From a virus: a stretch of DNA of 64,000 nt. Each line of letters starts with the position of its first letter. The first letter of the stretch is position 1. Where the stretch lies: IMG/VR virus record IMGVR_UViG_3300048110_000147, positions 32,878 to 96,877 of that record, one strand, 5' to 3'. The notes below the pieces were generated by a model. The model had not been told where the DNA came from. It made no database searches and saw only the letters and a program-made list of their open reading frames with translations. A program made the position numbers and the translations under genes. Below, one piece after another: positions 39,540-48,327 of the stretch.

Positions 39540-41055
39540 TTACTCTTATAGGTTTTAGGTCAATGGGATAGATTTTATATCTGAACCCTTCTTTAGTATA
39601 TATCTTTATTCTTTCGGCGCTATGTTTCAAAGTAAAATTCTTATGAGATTTGACATGGAGATCGTCAGCGATATCAATAAGCTTAGTAGTCCGACCATCG
39701 TCAGACTGACGCAAGCCCCTGCCAATTGACTGGAGCACCTTAACTTGAGATTTCGACGGAGTCGCAAATACAATATTATGCAAATTGCGGATGTTGATGC
39801 CAGTGCTGAAAGTGCCAAGAGAGGCAACAATAATTGAGTCATTTTCTTTCTCTACAATACCACGTATCTGTTCACGGTCAGTAGCATCAACCTCACCTGA
39901 AACATAGAATACTTTTCTTCCTTCAGGTGCGAGATCTTTAATCATTTCATATAATACTTTACCGTGCTTCTCTACAAACTGAAACATAACCAAGGTATTA
40001 CCTTTTTGATCCAATGCAATCTTACTTATAAACTTATTACGTGGTTCATATGTAACAATATAGTCGAGCTCTTCTTGGTAGGTTTTATCTTTCATCATAT
40101 TACAAATATCATTATGATACCGTAATAACAATATTGAGATATCCAACTCCGCAAGCTGTTTGTTCTTCTGTAACTCCACGGTACGTGTCACCGTAAACGT
40201 CGGTCCAAATAAACCTTCTAGCACCAACTTGTTAGTCTCAGTACCATCCAGTGTCCCTGTGAGACCGAATCTATACTGTGCTTCTGTGCACTTGTCCATC
40301 ATAGTAGACAATGACTTTGCTTTGAAAAGATGTACTTCATCTCCAAAGATAGTATTAAACTGTGAGAACCATTCTGGACCAAACTTGTAGATAGACTGCC
40401 ACGTGGAGATTATGACACGTTTGTCAGTAACCTTTTCTTTACCGGAGTATATCTTATGGCAGAACTCTTCGGTGTCATAACCGTAGTCAGCAAAGTCTTT
40501 GTACATCTGCTCCACCAAAGAGGTAGTTGGGACAATGACCAATATCTTCCCTTCGGTCACCTCATAGCAGTACCTCAATAGATTGTATATGATGAATGAC
40601 TTACCACTACCTGTAGGACTGAGTAACAGACAGCGTCTATTCTCGACCCCGTGTGCGATTGCTTTGTACTGATAGTCTCTAGGTTTGAACGGACTCTCCA
40701 GTAGAGACAAGAAGTCAATCAATGCTGGATGGTCTATGTCCTCTTTGAAAGAGGGTATCCCATAAACTTCATGTTCGAGTATTTCAAGTTGGTAAAAACG
40801 ATCGGCACAAAATCTTCGTAGGTGCTGATACAATCCCACGTTCATTTGTTTTGAAACCATGTTGTACAGTTTCACCTTCCCGTCCCAGTGTCGAGATTTG
40901 AATGCCGGCATGAATTTATAGCCAGGCACGAAAAAAGAGAAGTATTCCCTCAACTCTTGTTCCTGTGCTGGATGAGCCTCTACCATAAAATGGGAGTGGT
41001 CTTTCATCCTGATTCGTATCTTGTTATCCACCGGCTTCGAACTTTCTCCAATCAA
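39508..41055 (-). CDS. uvsW: UvsW RNA-DNA/DNA helicase, 515 aa
   Basis: Superfamily 2 motifs: I LSPTGSGKSFII, II IFGDEVHLF, III GLTGTLDG, VI SIGRGLRQSDDGR. N-terminal domain of T4 UvsW present (HFMVEAHPAQEQELREYFSF). Unwinds branched DNA and R-loops and controls the switch to recombination-dependent replication. Overlaps UvsY by 32 nt. Confidence 0.95.
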   Translation of the reverse strand: MIGESSKPVDNKIRIRMKDHSHFMVEAHPAQEQELREYFSFFVPGYKFMPAFKSRHWDGKVKLYNMVSKQMNVGLYQHLRRFCADRFYQLEILEHEVYGIPSFKEDIDHPALIDFLSLLESPFKPRDYQYKAIAHGVENRRCLLLSPTGSGKSFIIYNLLRYCYEVTEGKILVIVPTTSLVEQMYKDFADYGYDTEEFCHKIYSGKEKVTDKRVIISTWQSIYKFGPEWFSQFNTIFGDEVHLFKAKSLSTMMDKCTEAQYRFGLTGTLDGTETNKLVLEGLFGPTFTVTRTVELQKNKQLAELDISILLLRYHNDICNMMKDKTYQEELDYIVTYEPRNKFISKIALDQKGNTLVMFQFVEKHGKVLYEMIKDLAPEGRKVFYVSGEVDATDREQIRGIVEKENDSIIVASLGTFSTGINIRNLHNIVFATPSKSQVKVLQSIGRGLRQSDDGRTTKLIDIADDLHVKSHKNFTLKHSAERIKIYTKEGFRYKIYPIDLKPIRVNDNDEEGFFG

Positions 41056-41470
41056 TCATATTCTTAACTGTCTGGTGTCGCCACTTCAAAGTATCGACGA
41101 TGTTACTTAGGGTTTCGATAAGTGTCTTATGATAGACGATCTTCTCTTCAGACTTTTGTATCTCAGGGTCTGAATCGTAGTAGTAGTCCATCTCACCCTT
41201 TAGCATACGGAGACCATTGAATGGATCTAAATCCCATCCACTAGCTAACACCTCTTCTTGAGACATCTTTCCGTTGTAGTATAAGAACTTTTGTTTGAGT
41301 AACGTCTTCTGGTTGTTTTCAGAACGTTTGAGTTGTAACTTGGCGAGTGCCAGATACTGTAAGTATTTTGCATGTAGTGAGGGAGTCTGTCGGGAGACTT
41401 CGTCCAATTGGTGCTGTGATATCTCACAGTCTTCACGCCACTCTTTGAGAATGGATTCTAAATCAATCAT
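41024..41470 (-). CDS. uvsY: UvsY recombination mediator, 148 aa
   Basis: Located next to UvsW as in T4. LKEWREDCEIS, LHAKYLQYLALAKLQLKR and NIVDTLKWRHQTVKNMIDWRKFEAG match UvsY (137 aa in T4). Loads UvsX on ssDNA coated with gp32. Confidence 0.93.
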   Translation of the reverse strand: MIDLESILKEWREDCEISQHQLDEVSRQTPSLHAKYLQYLALAKLQLKRSENNQKTLLKQKFLYYNGKMSQEEVLASGWDLDPFNGLRMLKGEMDYYYDSDPEIQKSEEKIVYHKTLIETLSNIVDTLKWRHQTVKNMIDWRKFEAGG

Positions 41471-41499
41471 ATAATAACCTTATTTCACTGTAACTATAT

Positions 41500-41528
41500 A
41501 GTATAACACTAAGTCGTTATAAAGTCAA
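41500..41528 (-). promoter_or_regulatory. Sigma-70 promoter for UvsY-UvsW
   Basis: TTGACT (41528-41523), 17-nt spacer, TATACT (41505-41500); 10 of 12. The -35 lies within the 3' end of the oxygenase gene. Confidence 0.6.
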
Positions 41529-42153
41529 TACAATCTTTCCAGTAATCTTCATCATGTCCTAGGACATAACTGAGGGTCATTCGATAACAGTCGGTTCTTG
41601 CGGCGTGATAAACCACATCACCAGATCCATATGCGCCAAAGTGTCCAGCCTTGAGATTCCACCCCTGTTCGTCTTGAATAGTAATGACCTCTTGGGTCTT
41701 TGGATCGACATATTTAAACCACCCATCTCCTCTTTCTGACCAAGTAAAGATGAGGTTATATGCGGAGGCGTTTGCATTGTTATGCCAACCGATAAATCCT
41801 TGGGGTGGATATAACGTGGAAAGGGCACTGTGTTGCACTCCCAGTTCTTCGGTCAAAGACGCATTTAAATTATGCCAAGTCTTTGCGTACTCTTCTGGGT
41901 GTGTACCCTTGTAGTGGTCGGGTTTGATAGGATAACATACTGACGTGGAGGCGGCACCATCATGCTTTTCTCCCATGTCAATGACTCTCCACATCTCATC
42001 TTCACCAGTGTAGTGATCTTCTTTACCTTTCATCTCCGGAAACATACAAGTGTTAGTATTCTCCGGTTGATAGAGTTCTCGATAGGTATAGCGGAAGTCT
42101 TCAAGAATGCTTAGTACTTCTGGATTCTTGATTTGAAACTTGGTTAAACTCAT
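41509..42153 (-). CDS. 2OG-Fe(II) oxygenase-like protein, 214 aa
   Basis: Paralogue of 18973..19656: PPQGFIGWHNNANASAYNLIF, FTWSERGDGWFKYVDPKT, TIQDEQGW and VYHAARTDCYRMTLSYVL. First metal His is followed by N-N rather than x-D, as in the paralogue; distal H and R are kept. Substrate unknown. It overlaps the tail-tube-like gene by 4 nt, so late expression from 42637 is likely. Confidence 0.8.
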   Translation of the reverse strand: MSLTKFQIKNPEVLSILEDFRYTYRELYQPENTNTCMFPEMKGKEDHYTGEDEMWRVIDMGEKHDGAASTSVCYPIKPDHYKGTHPEEYAKTWHNLNASLTEELGVQHSALSTLYPPQGFIGWHNNANASAYNLIFTWSERGDGWFKYVDPKTQEVITIQDEQGWNLKAGHFGAYGSGDVVYHAARTDCYRMTLSYVLGHDEDYWKDCIDFITT

Positions 42154-42614
42154 GACAGAACAAATTCACTAAATCTGAAAGTAGTATCAAAGTTGATATA
42201 TGTAACATCGCCAGTGGTTGATGTTAATTCGATAGAACCCAACTGTGTCGGTATGCAGTTCTTGTAGAGAATCTGAGCACAGAAGTTGTTATGACTCGTA
42301 AGCACGATGACTCTAATGTCATGATAAGGGTCACCCTCACCGTAGACAGAACCCTCTAACCATTTTTGAACTTCTTTGTATGCAGTCATGTCCTCATCTA
42401 GAATGAGACTTAGATTGAGTTCACCGTAATTAATAGTGTCGCCAGGAACAGGTAGTCCCGTTATTCTAGGCACGGCGACCTCTACCGCAGAAACAGTCGA
42501 GCCTGGGTGTTGTACGGACTGCGCAAAAAATTCTAGGTTACCATAATTCTCGCGTTCGATTATTACACGAAATCCGGTAGGTTGTAAAAAGTTTTTGTTA
42601 TCTGTGAGTGCCAT
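42150..42614 (-). CDS. Tail-tube-like structural protein, 154 aa
   Basis: FLQPTGFRVIIERENYGNLEFFAQSVQHPG, then PVPGDTINYGELNLSLILDEDMTAYKEVQKWLEG, has the layout of T4 gp19-type tube proteins. It differs from the gp19 at 48328. Marine T4-likes often carry such a second tube-like gene after gp23; it may be a tube cap or adaptor. A late promoter lies 23-30 nt upstream. Confidence 0.65.
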   Translation of the reverse strand: MALTDNKNFLQPTGFRVIIERENYGNLEFFAQSVQHPGSTVSAVEVAVPRITGLPVPGDTINYGELNLSLILDEDMTAYKEVQKWLEGSVYGEGDPYHDIRVIVLTSHNNFCAQILYKNCIPTQLGSIELTSTTGDVTYINFDTTFRFSEFVLS

Positions 42615-42636
42615 AATGTATCCTCTGTATGCATCT

Positions 42637-42644
42637 TATTTATA
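42637..42644 (-). promoter_or_regulatory. T4-type late promoter element
   Basis: TATAAATA on the minus strand, 23 nt before the tail-tube-like gene. Confidence 0.75.
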
Positions 42645-42678
42645 CAGGTTAATAAGCGCCTTCCTTGGCGATCTTACT

Positions 42679-42885
42679 CTATTCCTCTTCTGGTGAAGTT
42701 GCATCTGTGCCAGTCTTGTCTGCAACATCTTTAATCAAATTAGATGTTACATCCAACACACCTGCGGTCACACCAAAGACATCGGAACCGACACCTTTAA
42801 TAACACCACCAGTACCGTCAATGGTTGCATCGACAGTTGAGCAAGCAGATAAAACTAATGCGAATGCAATTGCAATAAAACGCAT
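42679..42885 (-). CDS. Small lipoprotein, 68 aa
   Basis: Signal MRFIAIAFALVLSACSTVDA with lipobox LSAC (Cys15). The mature part is small, Gly/Val-rich (TGGVIKGVGSDVFGVTAG) and ends acidic. Its own late promoter suggests a role at lysis or exclusion, and an o-spanin-like function is possible, though it lacks the proline-rich character of Rz1. Confidence 0.75.
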   Translation of the reverse strand: MRFIAIAFALVLSACSTVDATIDGTGGVIKGVGSDVFGVTAGVLDVTSNLIKDVADKTGTDATSPEEE

Positions 42886-42986
42886 AGTATTTTCCTGTTT
42901 TCTAGATTACTGGATGACCAGATTCCGAAAGCTTACCCATATAGGGCATCCCCCCACTGTTACTTTGTCCAGTTCGTGAACACACT

Positions 42987-42994
42987 TATTTATA
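42987..42994 (-). promoter_or_regulatory. T4-type late promoter element
   Basis: TATAAATA immediately after the gp23 terminator and about 100 nt before the lipoprotein start. Confidence 0.7.
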
Positions 42995-42996
42995 CG

Positions 42997-43025
42997 CATA
43001 AAAAAAGGGAGCCCGAAGACTCCCT
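42997..43025 (-). terminator. Rho-independent terminator after gp23
   Basis: AGGGAGTC-TTCG-GGCTCCCT hairpin (43025-43006) with a UUCG loop followed by a T run. It isolates gp23 transcription from the lipoprotein gene. Confidence 0.92.
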
Positions 43026-43071
43026 AAAAACGACTAGTAAACTAGTTCTAATTTTTATATGTTACTTAGAC

Positions 43072-44382
43072 TTACGATGTTACCATCAAGTTGTCTACGC
43101 GCATGATGCGGTAGTACGTGTTGATGCCCGCAGTAGCAGCGATGTTCTGCTCGCCTGCTGGAGATACGAATGGGTTTGCAGCCATTCCGTAACGAGTCTT
43201 GAAACCAATCTTAGGTTGGAAAGTATCTTCTGATACTGCCTTAACCATCTGTAGTGGTACGTATGGGCAATAGAATACACCGGCGTCATAAGCGTTTGCA
43301 CCCTTATATCCGACAGTAATGTAATCGATTGATGCATATGGATCGATGTAAACTTTCATCTTACCGTTTAGAGTACCAGCAAAAGTATTACCAGTATCAT
43401 CTACAGAAAGACCAGCGCCTACTTGATAGTCCAACTGACCAGAAGCAGCAAGTGCAGTAGCAACGTCTGAAGAACAGATTACGATGTTACCCTTACCACG
43501 ACGAGTTGACTTAGCAATCTCGTTCGCTTCACGATCTAATTGAATTACTAGACCTTTGAACTTCTCTGCTGACCAACGACCGTCTGCATCAGCAGTTAGA
43601 TCGAATACGCCTTTAGAAGCGATTGATGCTTGTTGTGCACCTAGAACAGCTTGAGTGTTTACTGTACGAACTACTTCACGGTTGATTTCCGCTAGGATCT
43701 CAGTCGAAAGAATGTTCGCAAGCTCTGTCTCTGCGTCAAGACCGTGGATTGCTTTCAAGTCTTGTGCAAGTTCTAGAGAGTACTCTGCCTTCAATGCGCG
43801 TGACTTAGCAACAACAGATTGCTTCTCGATTGAGAAACCCATCTCTTTGAAAGATCCGTCAACTTCACCTAGAGATTCAGCTGCAGAAGTTTGCATTGGG
43901 CGACCTGCCGCGTCTACAGAACGACCTGAACCGTCTGTAGCATCAAATCCAGACATACCTGATGAATCACCAGATTGTGAGCTTGTTGCTGAGCCAGAGA
44001 ATGCTGAGTTTGGCTCGTCTAGACCTAGTGCTTCTGGTCCATCTTGTGACGTGTAGTGTGACTTCATAGCGAAGATCAGACCAGTTGGTCCTGACATTGG
44101 CTGTACACCACATACATCATATGCCATTAGGTTAGGCATTGCACGACGTACTAGAGAGATTAGAACTGGATCCCAGTTAGAAACTGCTGAGCCAGTTGCG
44201 TTAGTTGGAGCTTCCGCAAGGAAACCCTGAGAAGCTGAACGCTCTTCCATTAGAGCCTTCTCTTGGTTTTCTAGGATAGCAGCAGTAACTGCTTTACGGT
44301 GGTGATCTTGGATCTTGCCAGCTGATTCTTCGTTAAGAACTGGCGCCCACTTTTCGATCAATTGATCGTATGAATTGTTCAT
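43072..44382 (-). CDS. 23: gp23 major capsid protein, 436 aa
   Basis: T4 gp23 features: VLNEESAGKI, NWDPVLISLVRRAMPNLMAYDVCGVQPMSGPTGLIFAMKSHY, and the C-terminal NPFVSPAGEQNIAATAG...YYRIMRVDNLM. The prohead-protease site is visible as GFLAE-AP, with cleavage expected after E57 (L-x-E pattern). SD AAGGA. This fixes the cleavage specificity used to read the targeting peptides elsewhere. Confidence 0.97.
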   Translation of the reverse strand: MNNSYDQLIEKWAPVLNEESAGKIQDHHRKAVTAAILENQEKALMEERSASQGFLAEAPTNATGSAVSNWDPVLISLVRRAMPNLMAYDVCGVQPMSGPTGLIFAMKSHYTSQDGPEALGLDEPNSAFSGSATSSQSGDSSGMSGFDATDGSGRSVDAAGRPMQTSAAESLGEVDGSFKEMGFSIEKQSVVAKSRALKAEYSLELAQDLKAIHGLDAETELANILSTEILAEINREVVRTVNTQAVLGAQQASIASKGVFDLTADADGRWSAEKFKGLVIQLDREANEIAKSTRRGKGNIVICSSDVATALAASGQLDYQVGAGLSVDDTGNTFAGTLNGKMKVYIDPYASIDYITVGYKGANAYDAGVFYCPYVPLQMVKAVSEDTFQPKIGFKTRYGMAANPFVSPAGEQNIAATAGINTYYRIMRVDNLMVTS

Positions 44383-44393
44383 TGTTAGATTCC

Positions 44394-45443
44394 TTATTTC
44401 TTAGAGGTTTTTCTTAGAGCAGTGATGTAACCTTCCATAGATGGAGATACTTCAAATTCTTCTTCAGCGTCATCTGCGACTACTGATTCTTCGATTTGCT
44501 CTGGGATTTCTTTTGAAAAGTATGACTCTTTGACAGTGTTTACTTTTGCAGTGAATGTCTCTTCACTTTCAAAATCAACTGATTCTAATAGTCCTTTTAA
44601 CTTTTCCGCTTGGGTGTCTGCCAGTTCACGAGTTGCTTCAGCGATGATTGACTCACGCTTATAAGTTTCAAGTTCCTCAGCAAGTGAAATTGCATCACCA
44701 GTAGTAGAGTTTAGCTTCTCTTCTAAATCTTCCACTTGGCCTGCAAGTTCGTCAACTAGGTCTACCTTAGACTCTGGTACTTCGATGTAAGACTCTACGA
44801 ATAGGTCCTTCATCTTGTCCATGAACCCTTCAGCAATTTCGGTACGTAGACCGTTTTGAATTGCTAACTTGTTCTCTTCCATCCAAGATTCAACTACATA
44901 GTTAAGGTAAGAATCGACTTTACCGACTAGGTCAGTTTTAATCGTTTCGACTTCTTCAGCAAGTTCTTCAGCATATTGCTCTTCAAGACGTGTAACTTCT
45001 TCGGACAACTTTGTTTTAACAGCTGCTTCAAAAATTACGGATGTCTTTTCCTTGAACTCTTCTGATAGAGTTGCTTCACCGTCAACGATTGCTGCAAGTT
45101 CAGACTGTGTGTCTGTCTCTTCTGCAATAACGTCTTCTAGGTCAGTACCTTCCATCATTTTAGAATAGGCAGCTTGTAGGTCGCCTTTTTTCATTTTATT
45201 TAAGGACTGGTACATCGCATTGATCATACCTGCCTTAGTTTTTGGTAATGAAGCCTTAGAAGTTGCGTTTGCCGCTTTGTCTACAGATGCAATAGACTCT
45301 GGCTCTGATACTGCTTGAGCGTCGGTCTTCACAGCGCTAGCTTTAGGGGCTTGTGCTTCTTCGAGAGTTTCCTCCACGATTTCGTTAGTTTCAACATCTG
45401 TATCGCGGATTTCAACTTCGACTTCTTGATTAAGATCAGTCAT
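44394..45443 (-). CDS. 22: gp22 prohead scaffold protein, 349 aa
   Basis: Acidic, coiled-coil rich (EEVTRLEEQYAEELAEEVETIKT, LAGQVEDLEEKLNS), located between gp21 and gp23 as in T4. Degraded by gp21 during maturation. Longer than T4 gp22 (269 aa), as in other marine T4-likes. Confidence 0.92.
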   Translation of the reverse strand: MTDLNQEVEVEIRDTDVETNEIVEETLEEAQAPKASAVKTDAQAVSEPESIASVDKAANATSKASLPKTKAGMINAMYQSLNKMKKGDLQAAYSKMMEGTDLEDVIAEETDTQSELAAIVDGEATLSEEFKEKTSVIFEAAVKTKLSEEVTRLEEQYAEELAEEVETIKTDLVGKVDSYLNYVVESWMEENKLAIQNGLRTEIAEGFMDKMKDLFVESYIEVPESKVDLVDELAGQVEDLEEKLNSTTGDAISLAEELETYKRESIIAEATRELADTQAEKLKGLLESVDFESEETFTAKVNTVKESYFSKEIPEQIEESVVADDAEEEFEVSPSMEGYITALRKTSKK

Positions 45444-45453
45444 AGATGACTCC

Positions 45454-46113
45454 TTATAGTTTAGATTTGATTAACGAGAGGAAATTCTTGAACTCACGTA
45501 TTTGCACTTCTGGACGATGTGCAATCGGTGCTTGCTTGATTTCAGTCTCTATCTCTTCAATGACTTGAGGTTGCAGAATTCCGTTATTCCATACCCAGTC
45601 GACACCTTCCATAATCCCATTAACGAAAGCTTCAGGCGCACTTGGATCCTGTACAATATCTACAGTATTAAGAATAAAGTCTTCTTTGACGTACATGACG
45701 CCATTTTTGCTCTCAAGACTTCCCATACCACGAGTTGACACGCCTAATTGGACACCACCTTCTAAGAGACCTTTTACGATCTTACCCATAGGAGTGTCTA
45801 ATATTTGTGCCTTTCCGACCACATCCGTACCTTCTAGTTTAAGGTCTGTGATGAGGTGCGAAACCTTGTCCAAGTTAACAGTCGGCCCTTCTGGGTGATT
45901 CAATTCACCTACGGCGCGTTTCTTGCTGACTTGGTCTTCAACGTATTTATTTACCGCATTTTCCATAATGGCCTTTGGGTAAATACGTCCGTTACGATTC
46001 TTTTTGTCTGCTTGCGCAAATACACCTTCAATGACGAAATTTTTCTCACCATTCTCTTTAGCTTCGACGATACACTGAACGTCGTTTTCTACGTATTCGC
46101 TAATAAGTTTCAT
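45454..46113 (-). CDS. 21: gp21 prohead core protease, 219 aa
   Basis: Peptidase U9/U35-type core with NGRIYPKAIM, catalytic-type His in VGELNHPEGP and Ser in LGVSTRGMG, plus TVDIVQDPSAPEAFVNGIMEG. It cleaves head proteins after (L/I)-x-E and is the expected processing enzyme for the targeting peptides in this genome. Its own start, MKLISEYVEN, also resembles such a peptide. Confidence 0.95.
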   Translation of the reverse strand: MKLISEYVENDVQCIVEAKENGEKNFVIEGVFAQADKKNRNGRIYPKAIMENAVNKYVEDQVSKKRAVGELNHPEGPTVNLDKVSHLITDLKLEGTDVVGKAQILDTPMGKIVKGLLEGGVQLGVSTRGMGSLESKNGVMYVKEDFILNTVDIVQDPSAPEAFVNGIMEGVDWVWNNGILQPQVIEEIETEIKQAPIAHRPEVQIREFKNFLSLIKSKL

Positions 46114-46114
46114 T

Positions 46115-46312
46115 TTACTTACCTAAGTCTTTGAGGACTTGCTTCGCGGTTGATTCCGCTTCTTTCTGCGACTTGAATGTATCAACAGAATCTCCATCTA
46201 TAGAAAGATGAAATCCTTTACTAGTCTTTGTGATAACGACAGGATACTTGGACATCTTTTTATTGAAGACAACCTTGTCTTTAGCTTCCCGTAAATTTTT
46301 AAATGTTTTCAC
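46115..46312 (-). CDS. gp68-position prohead core protein with targeting peptide, 65 aa
   Basis: GTG start with GAGGACTAATT upstream. N-terminus MKTFKNLREA matches the T4 capsid-targeting type and the partial gene at 304. The body (KMSKYPVVITKTSKGFHLSIDGDSV, SQKEAESTAKQVLKDL) is a small alpha/beta domain. Position between gp67-like and gp21 is that of T4 gp68, but T4 gp68 is larger (141 aa). Confidence 0.75.
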   Translation of the reverse strand: MKTFKNLREAKDKVVFNKKMSKYPVVITKTSKGFHLSIDGDSVDTFKSQKEAESTAKQVLKDLGK

Positions 46313-46332
46313 AATTAGTCCTCGTTTAGGAG

Positions 46333-46356
46333 TATTTATACAAAAAAGTATTTATA
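46333..46356 (-). promoter_or_regulatory. Tandem T4-type late promoter elements
   Basis: Two TATAAATA copies (46340-46333 and 46356-46349), 16 nt apart, in the 52-nt gap between the gp67-like and gp68-position genes. They feed the protease, scaffold and major capsid genes. Confidence 0.8.
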
Positions 46357-46364
46357 ACGAAAAG

Positions 46365-46667
46365 TTATTCGCTTTCTTCGCTTTCTGTATAATCCTCTTC
46401 CTGCCCCAACTCCGCTTCTAAGGCGGTATCGAACGCAGCATCGACTTCTTCGTCACTCAATTCTAACTGTTCTGGTTCTATTCCATTGAACATTTGATCG
46501 GCGACAGCGACTTTCTCTGCGTCTAAAGTATCTTGTACTTTTGAAGCTAAAATGTCTTTAAACAAAGTCTCTGCATTATTAAAGTCAGCTACACCCAAAG
46601 CATTAACTAAGTCTAGTGTTGGGTTTGCTTCAACTTCTTGTTCTACTGCTAAATCTAATTCACTCAT
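46365..46667 (-). CDS. 67: gp67-like prohead core protein, 100 aa
   Basis: Strongly acidic and Ala/Glu-rich (LDLAVEQEVEANPTLDLV, LSDEEVDAAFDTALEAELGQEEDY), located directly after gp20 and before gp21, as T4 gp67. Expected to be an internal core component cleaved by gp21. Assigned mainly by position and composition. Confidence 0.75.
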   Translation of the reverse strand: MSELDLAVEQEVEANPTLDLVNALGVADFNNAETLFKDILASKVQDTLDAEKVAVADQMFNGIEPEQLELSDEEVDAAFDTALEAELGQEEDYTESEESE

Positions 46668-46761
46668 TATCTAATCCTATTTTTTCAAAGTCATCGAAAC
46701 GATCTTCTTGACCATCCCAGTTTAAATCACTATGTTGTGCTACGTACTCTCTGTAACTCAT
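46660..46761 (-). CDS. 33-residue peptide between gp20 and gp67-like gene
   Basis: ATG 46761-46759 overlaps the gp20 TAA (TAATG), with AGAAGAG upstream; TGA 46660-46662 overlaps the start of the next gene. Product MSYREYVAQHSDLNWDGQED then RFDDFEKIGLDNE is acidic and soluble. Tight coupling on both sides supports a real gene; function unknown. Confidence 0.6.
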   Translation of the reverse strand: MSYREYVAQHSDLNWDGQEDRFDDFEKIGLDNE

Positions 46762-48266
46762 TAGTACTCTTCTTCTGCTTCACCGTCACCTTTTGCGTTC
46801 TCTGATTCAACTTGGTCCGACATATCTTTTATGTCTTCATCGTTGAACAGCATCACGTTCTTCATTACCCACTCACGTGAGAAGTACTCGCCAACATAAC
46901 TAGAGATTTGGTCCATAGTTTGTAGACGCTCGCGTAGAAGTTCAGCGTCCTTCATTTCAGTGAAGTGGTTGTCTCTAGAGAAGTCAACCTGTATCTGACT
47001 CTTCCATGAATCCCAGTCTTGTTCTGTACATATAGCTTTAAGAAGTAGTTGTTTCTTCAGGATACCAATGAACAGGTGGGCAAACTTTTTACGCAGACGG
47101 TCAATGAACTTTTGGAATTTGACTTCGTCACGATTAATTTCTGTAGTACGACCCAAAGAGAACTGCGACTCTTGCTCCAAACGAGACATTGGGACGTTTA
47201 ATGAGCGATATAACTTCTTTTGGAAATAAATGATATCGTCAATTTGTCCTAGGTTTTCTCCGCCCGGCAAGGTACTTATCTCTGTACCACGACCACCTTC
47301 TCGACGTGGTAACCAGAAGTCCTCTAACATAGACATATGTTTGCGGTCATCTTTGATCTCACCGCTGTTTGCGTCATAGACAATCTTATTACGATAGCGA
47401 GACATGATATCTTTCAGGTGTTGTTCTGCTTTACCCTTCGGTAAGTTACCCACGTCAATATAGAAAATACGACGTTCAGGTGCACGTGCCATACGATAGA
47501 TGACAAGAGAGTCTTCCATCATACGTAACTGATTAACTGGTTTCATTGCCTTCTGTAGATAGGACAGTACACGCTTCTTACTGGTATCTAAGAGACCTGA
47601 AGTGACATACGAAACAGAATCCGGAGTCAGTTTAATGCCGTTGTTGGCACCCGCTCTTTCTTGATAGATGTAAAAATCGTTAGTTTTGTCTACGATCTTT
47701 GCGCCTGTCTTCGCATCCTTTTTGTATTGCACCTCTTTAACTTTACGAACCTTGGTAGAATCAATAGGACGACATTCGACAATACCACCTTTTTGATTAG
47801 ATTCGTTGACTACTAGGTGGTGATATATTCTTCCGTCAACATACCATGAACGGAACATATCGTGACCATACTCTTCGAAGTTCAACATGGCAACAACCCC
47901 GTTGAATTCTTCAGTGATGGATTTCTTGATTTTATCCGGAGCCTCAACCTTGTCTAGGTTGATACTAATAGAACTTTCTAGTTCGGACGAAACGATTGCT
48001 TCGTTGATGATGTCTTCGATTGCAGCATCACACTCTGGGTGTTCTGCCATGTTTCGGTATTTCTTGATTAACTCTTGGTTATCTTTTGCGGCAGTACCTT
48101 CCATGTCAACGTATTGACCAAAGTAAGAACCGGATGCAGTAACGTATCCAGCACCATCTTCATCCACTTTAGGAACGATAGACGGAGTCTTATCACCTTC
48201 TATGCTTCTGTCCTGAACTCGTTTAAGTTCGAATCCAAATGCTTTAAATACGTTATTGTCTGCCAT
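46761..48266 (-). CDS. 20: gp20 portal protein, 501 aa
   Basis: Start at MADNNVFKAFGFELKR with AGAGG upstream. Portal hallmarks include EHPECDAAIEDIINEAIV, RIFYIDVGNLPKGKAEQHLKDIM, EDFWLPRREGGRGTEIS, LPGGENLGQIDDI and NVPMSRLEQESQF. Dodecameric head vertex for DNA entry. Standard marker gene for T4-like myoviruses. Confidence 0.97.
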   Translation of the reverse strand: MADNNVFKAFGFELKRVQDRSIEGDKTPSIVPKVDEDGAGYVTASGSYFGQYVDMEGTAAKDNQELIKKYRNMAEHPECDAAIEDIINEAIVSSELESSISINLDKVEAPDKIKKSITEEFNGVVAMLNFEEYGHDMFRSWYVDGRIYHHLVVNESNQKGGIVECRPIDSTKVRKVKEVQYKKDAKTGAKIVDKTNDFYIYQERAGANNGIKLTPDSVSYVTSGLLDTSKKRVLSYLQKAMKPVNQLRMMEDSLVIYRMARAPERRIFYIDVGNLPKGKAEQHLKDIMSRYRNKIVYDANSGEIKDDRKHMSMLEDFWLPRREGGRGTEISTLPGGENLGQIDDIIYFQKKLYRSLNVPMSRLEQESQFSLGRTTEINRDEVKFQKFIDRLRKKFAHLFIGILKKQLLLKAICTEQDWDSWKSQIQVDFSRDNHFTEMKDAELLRERLQTMDQISSYVGEYFSREWVMKNVMLFNDEDIKDMSDQVESENAKGDGEAEEEY

Positions 48267-48280
48267 ATAAACCTCTGATA

Positions 48281-48306
48281 ATAAAAGGGGGTAGAGAACC
48301 ACCCCC
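48281..48306 (-). terminator. Rho-independent terminator after gp19
   Basis: GGGGGT/ACCCCC stem (48306-48301 with 48292-48287), 8-nt loop, then TTTTATTA. Lies between the gp19 stop and the gp20 start. Confidence 0.75.
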
Positions 48307-48327
48307 ATTCATATACTTATAATACCA

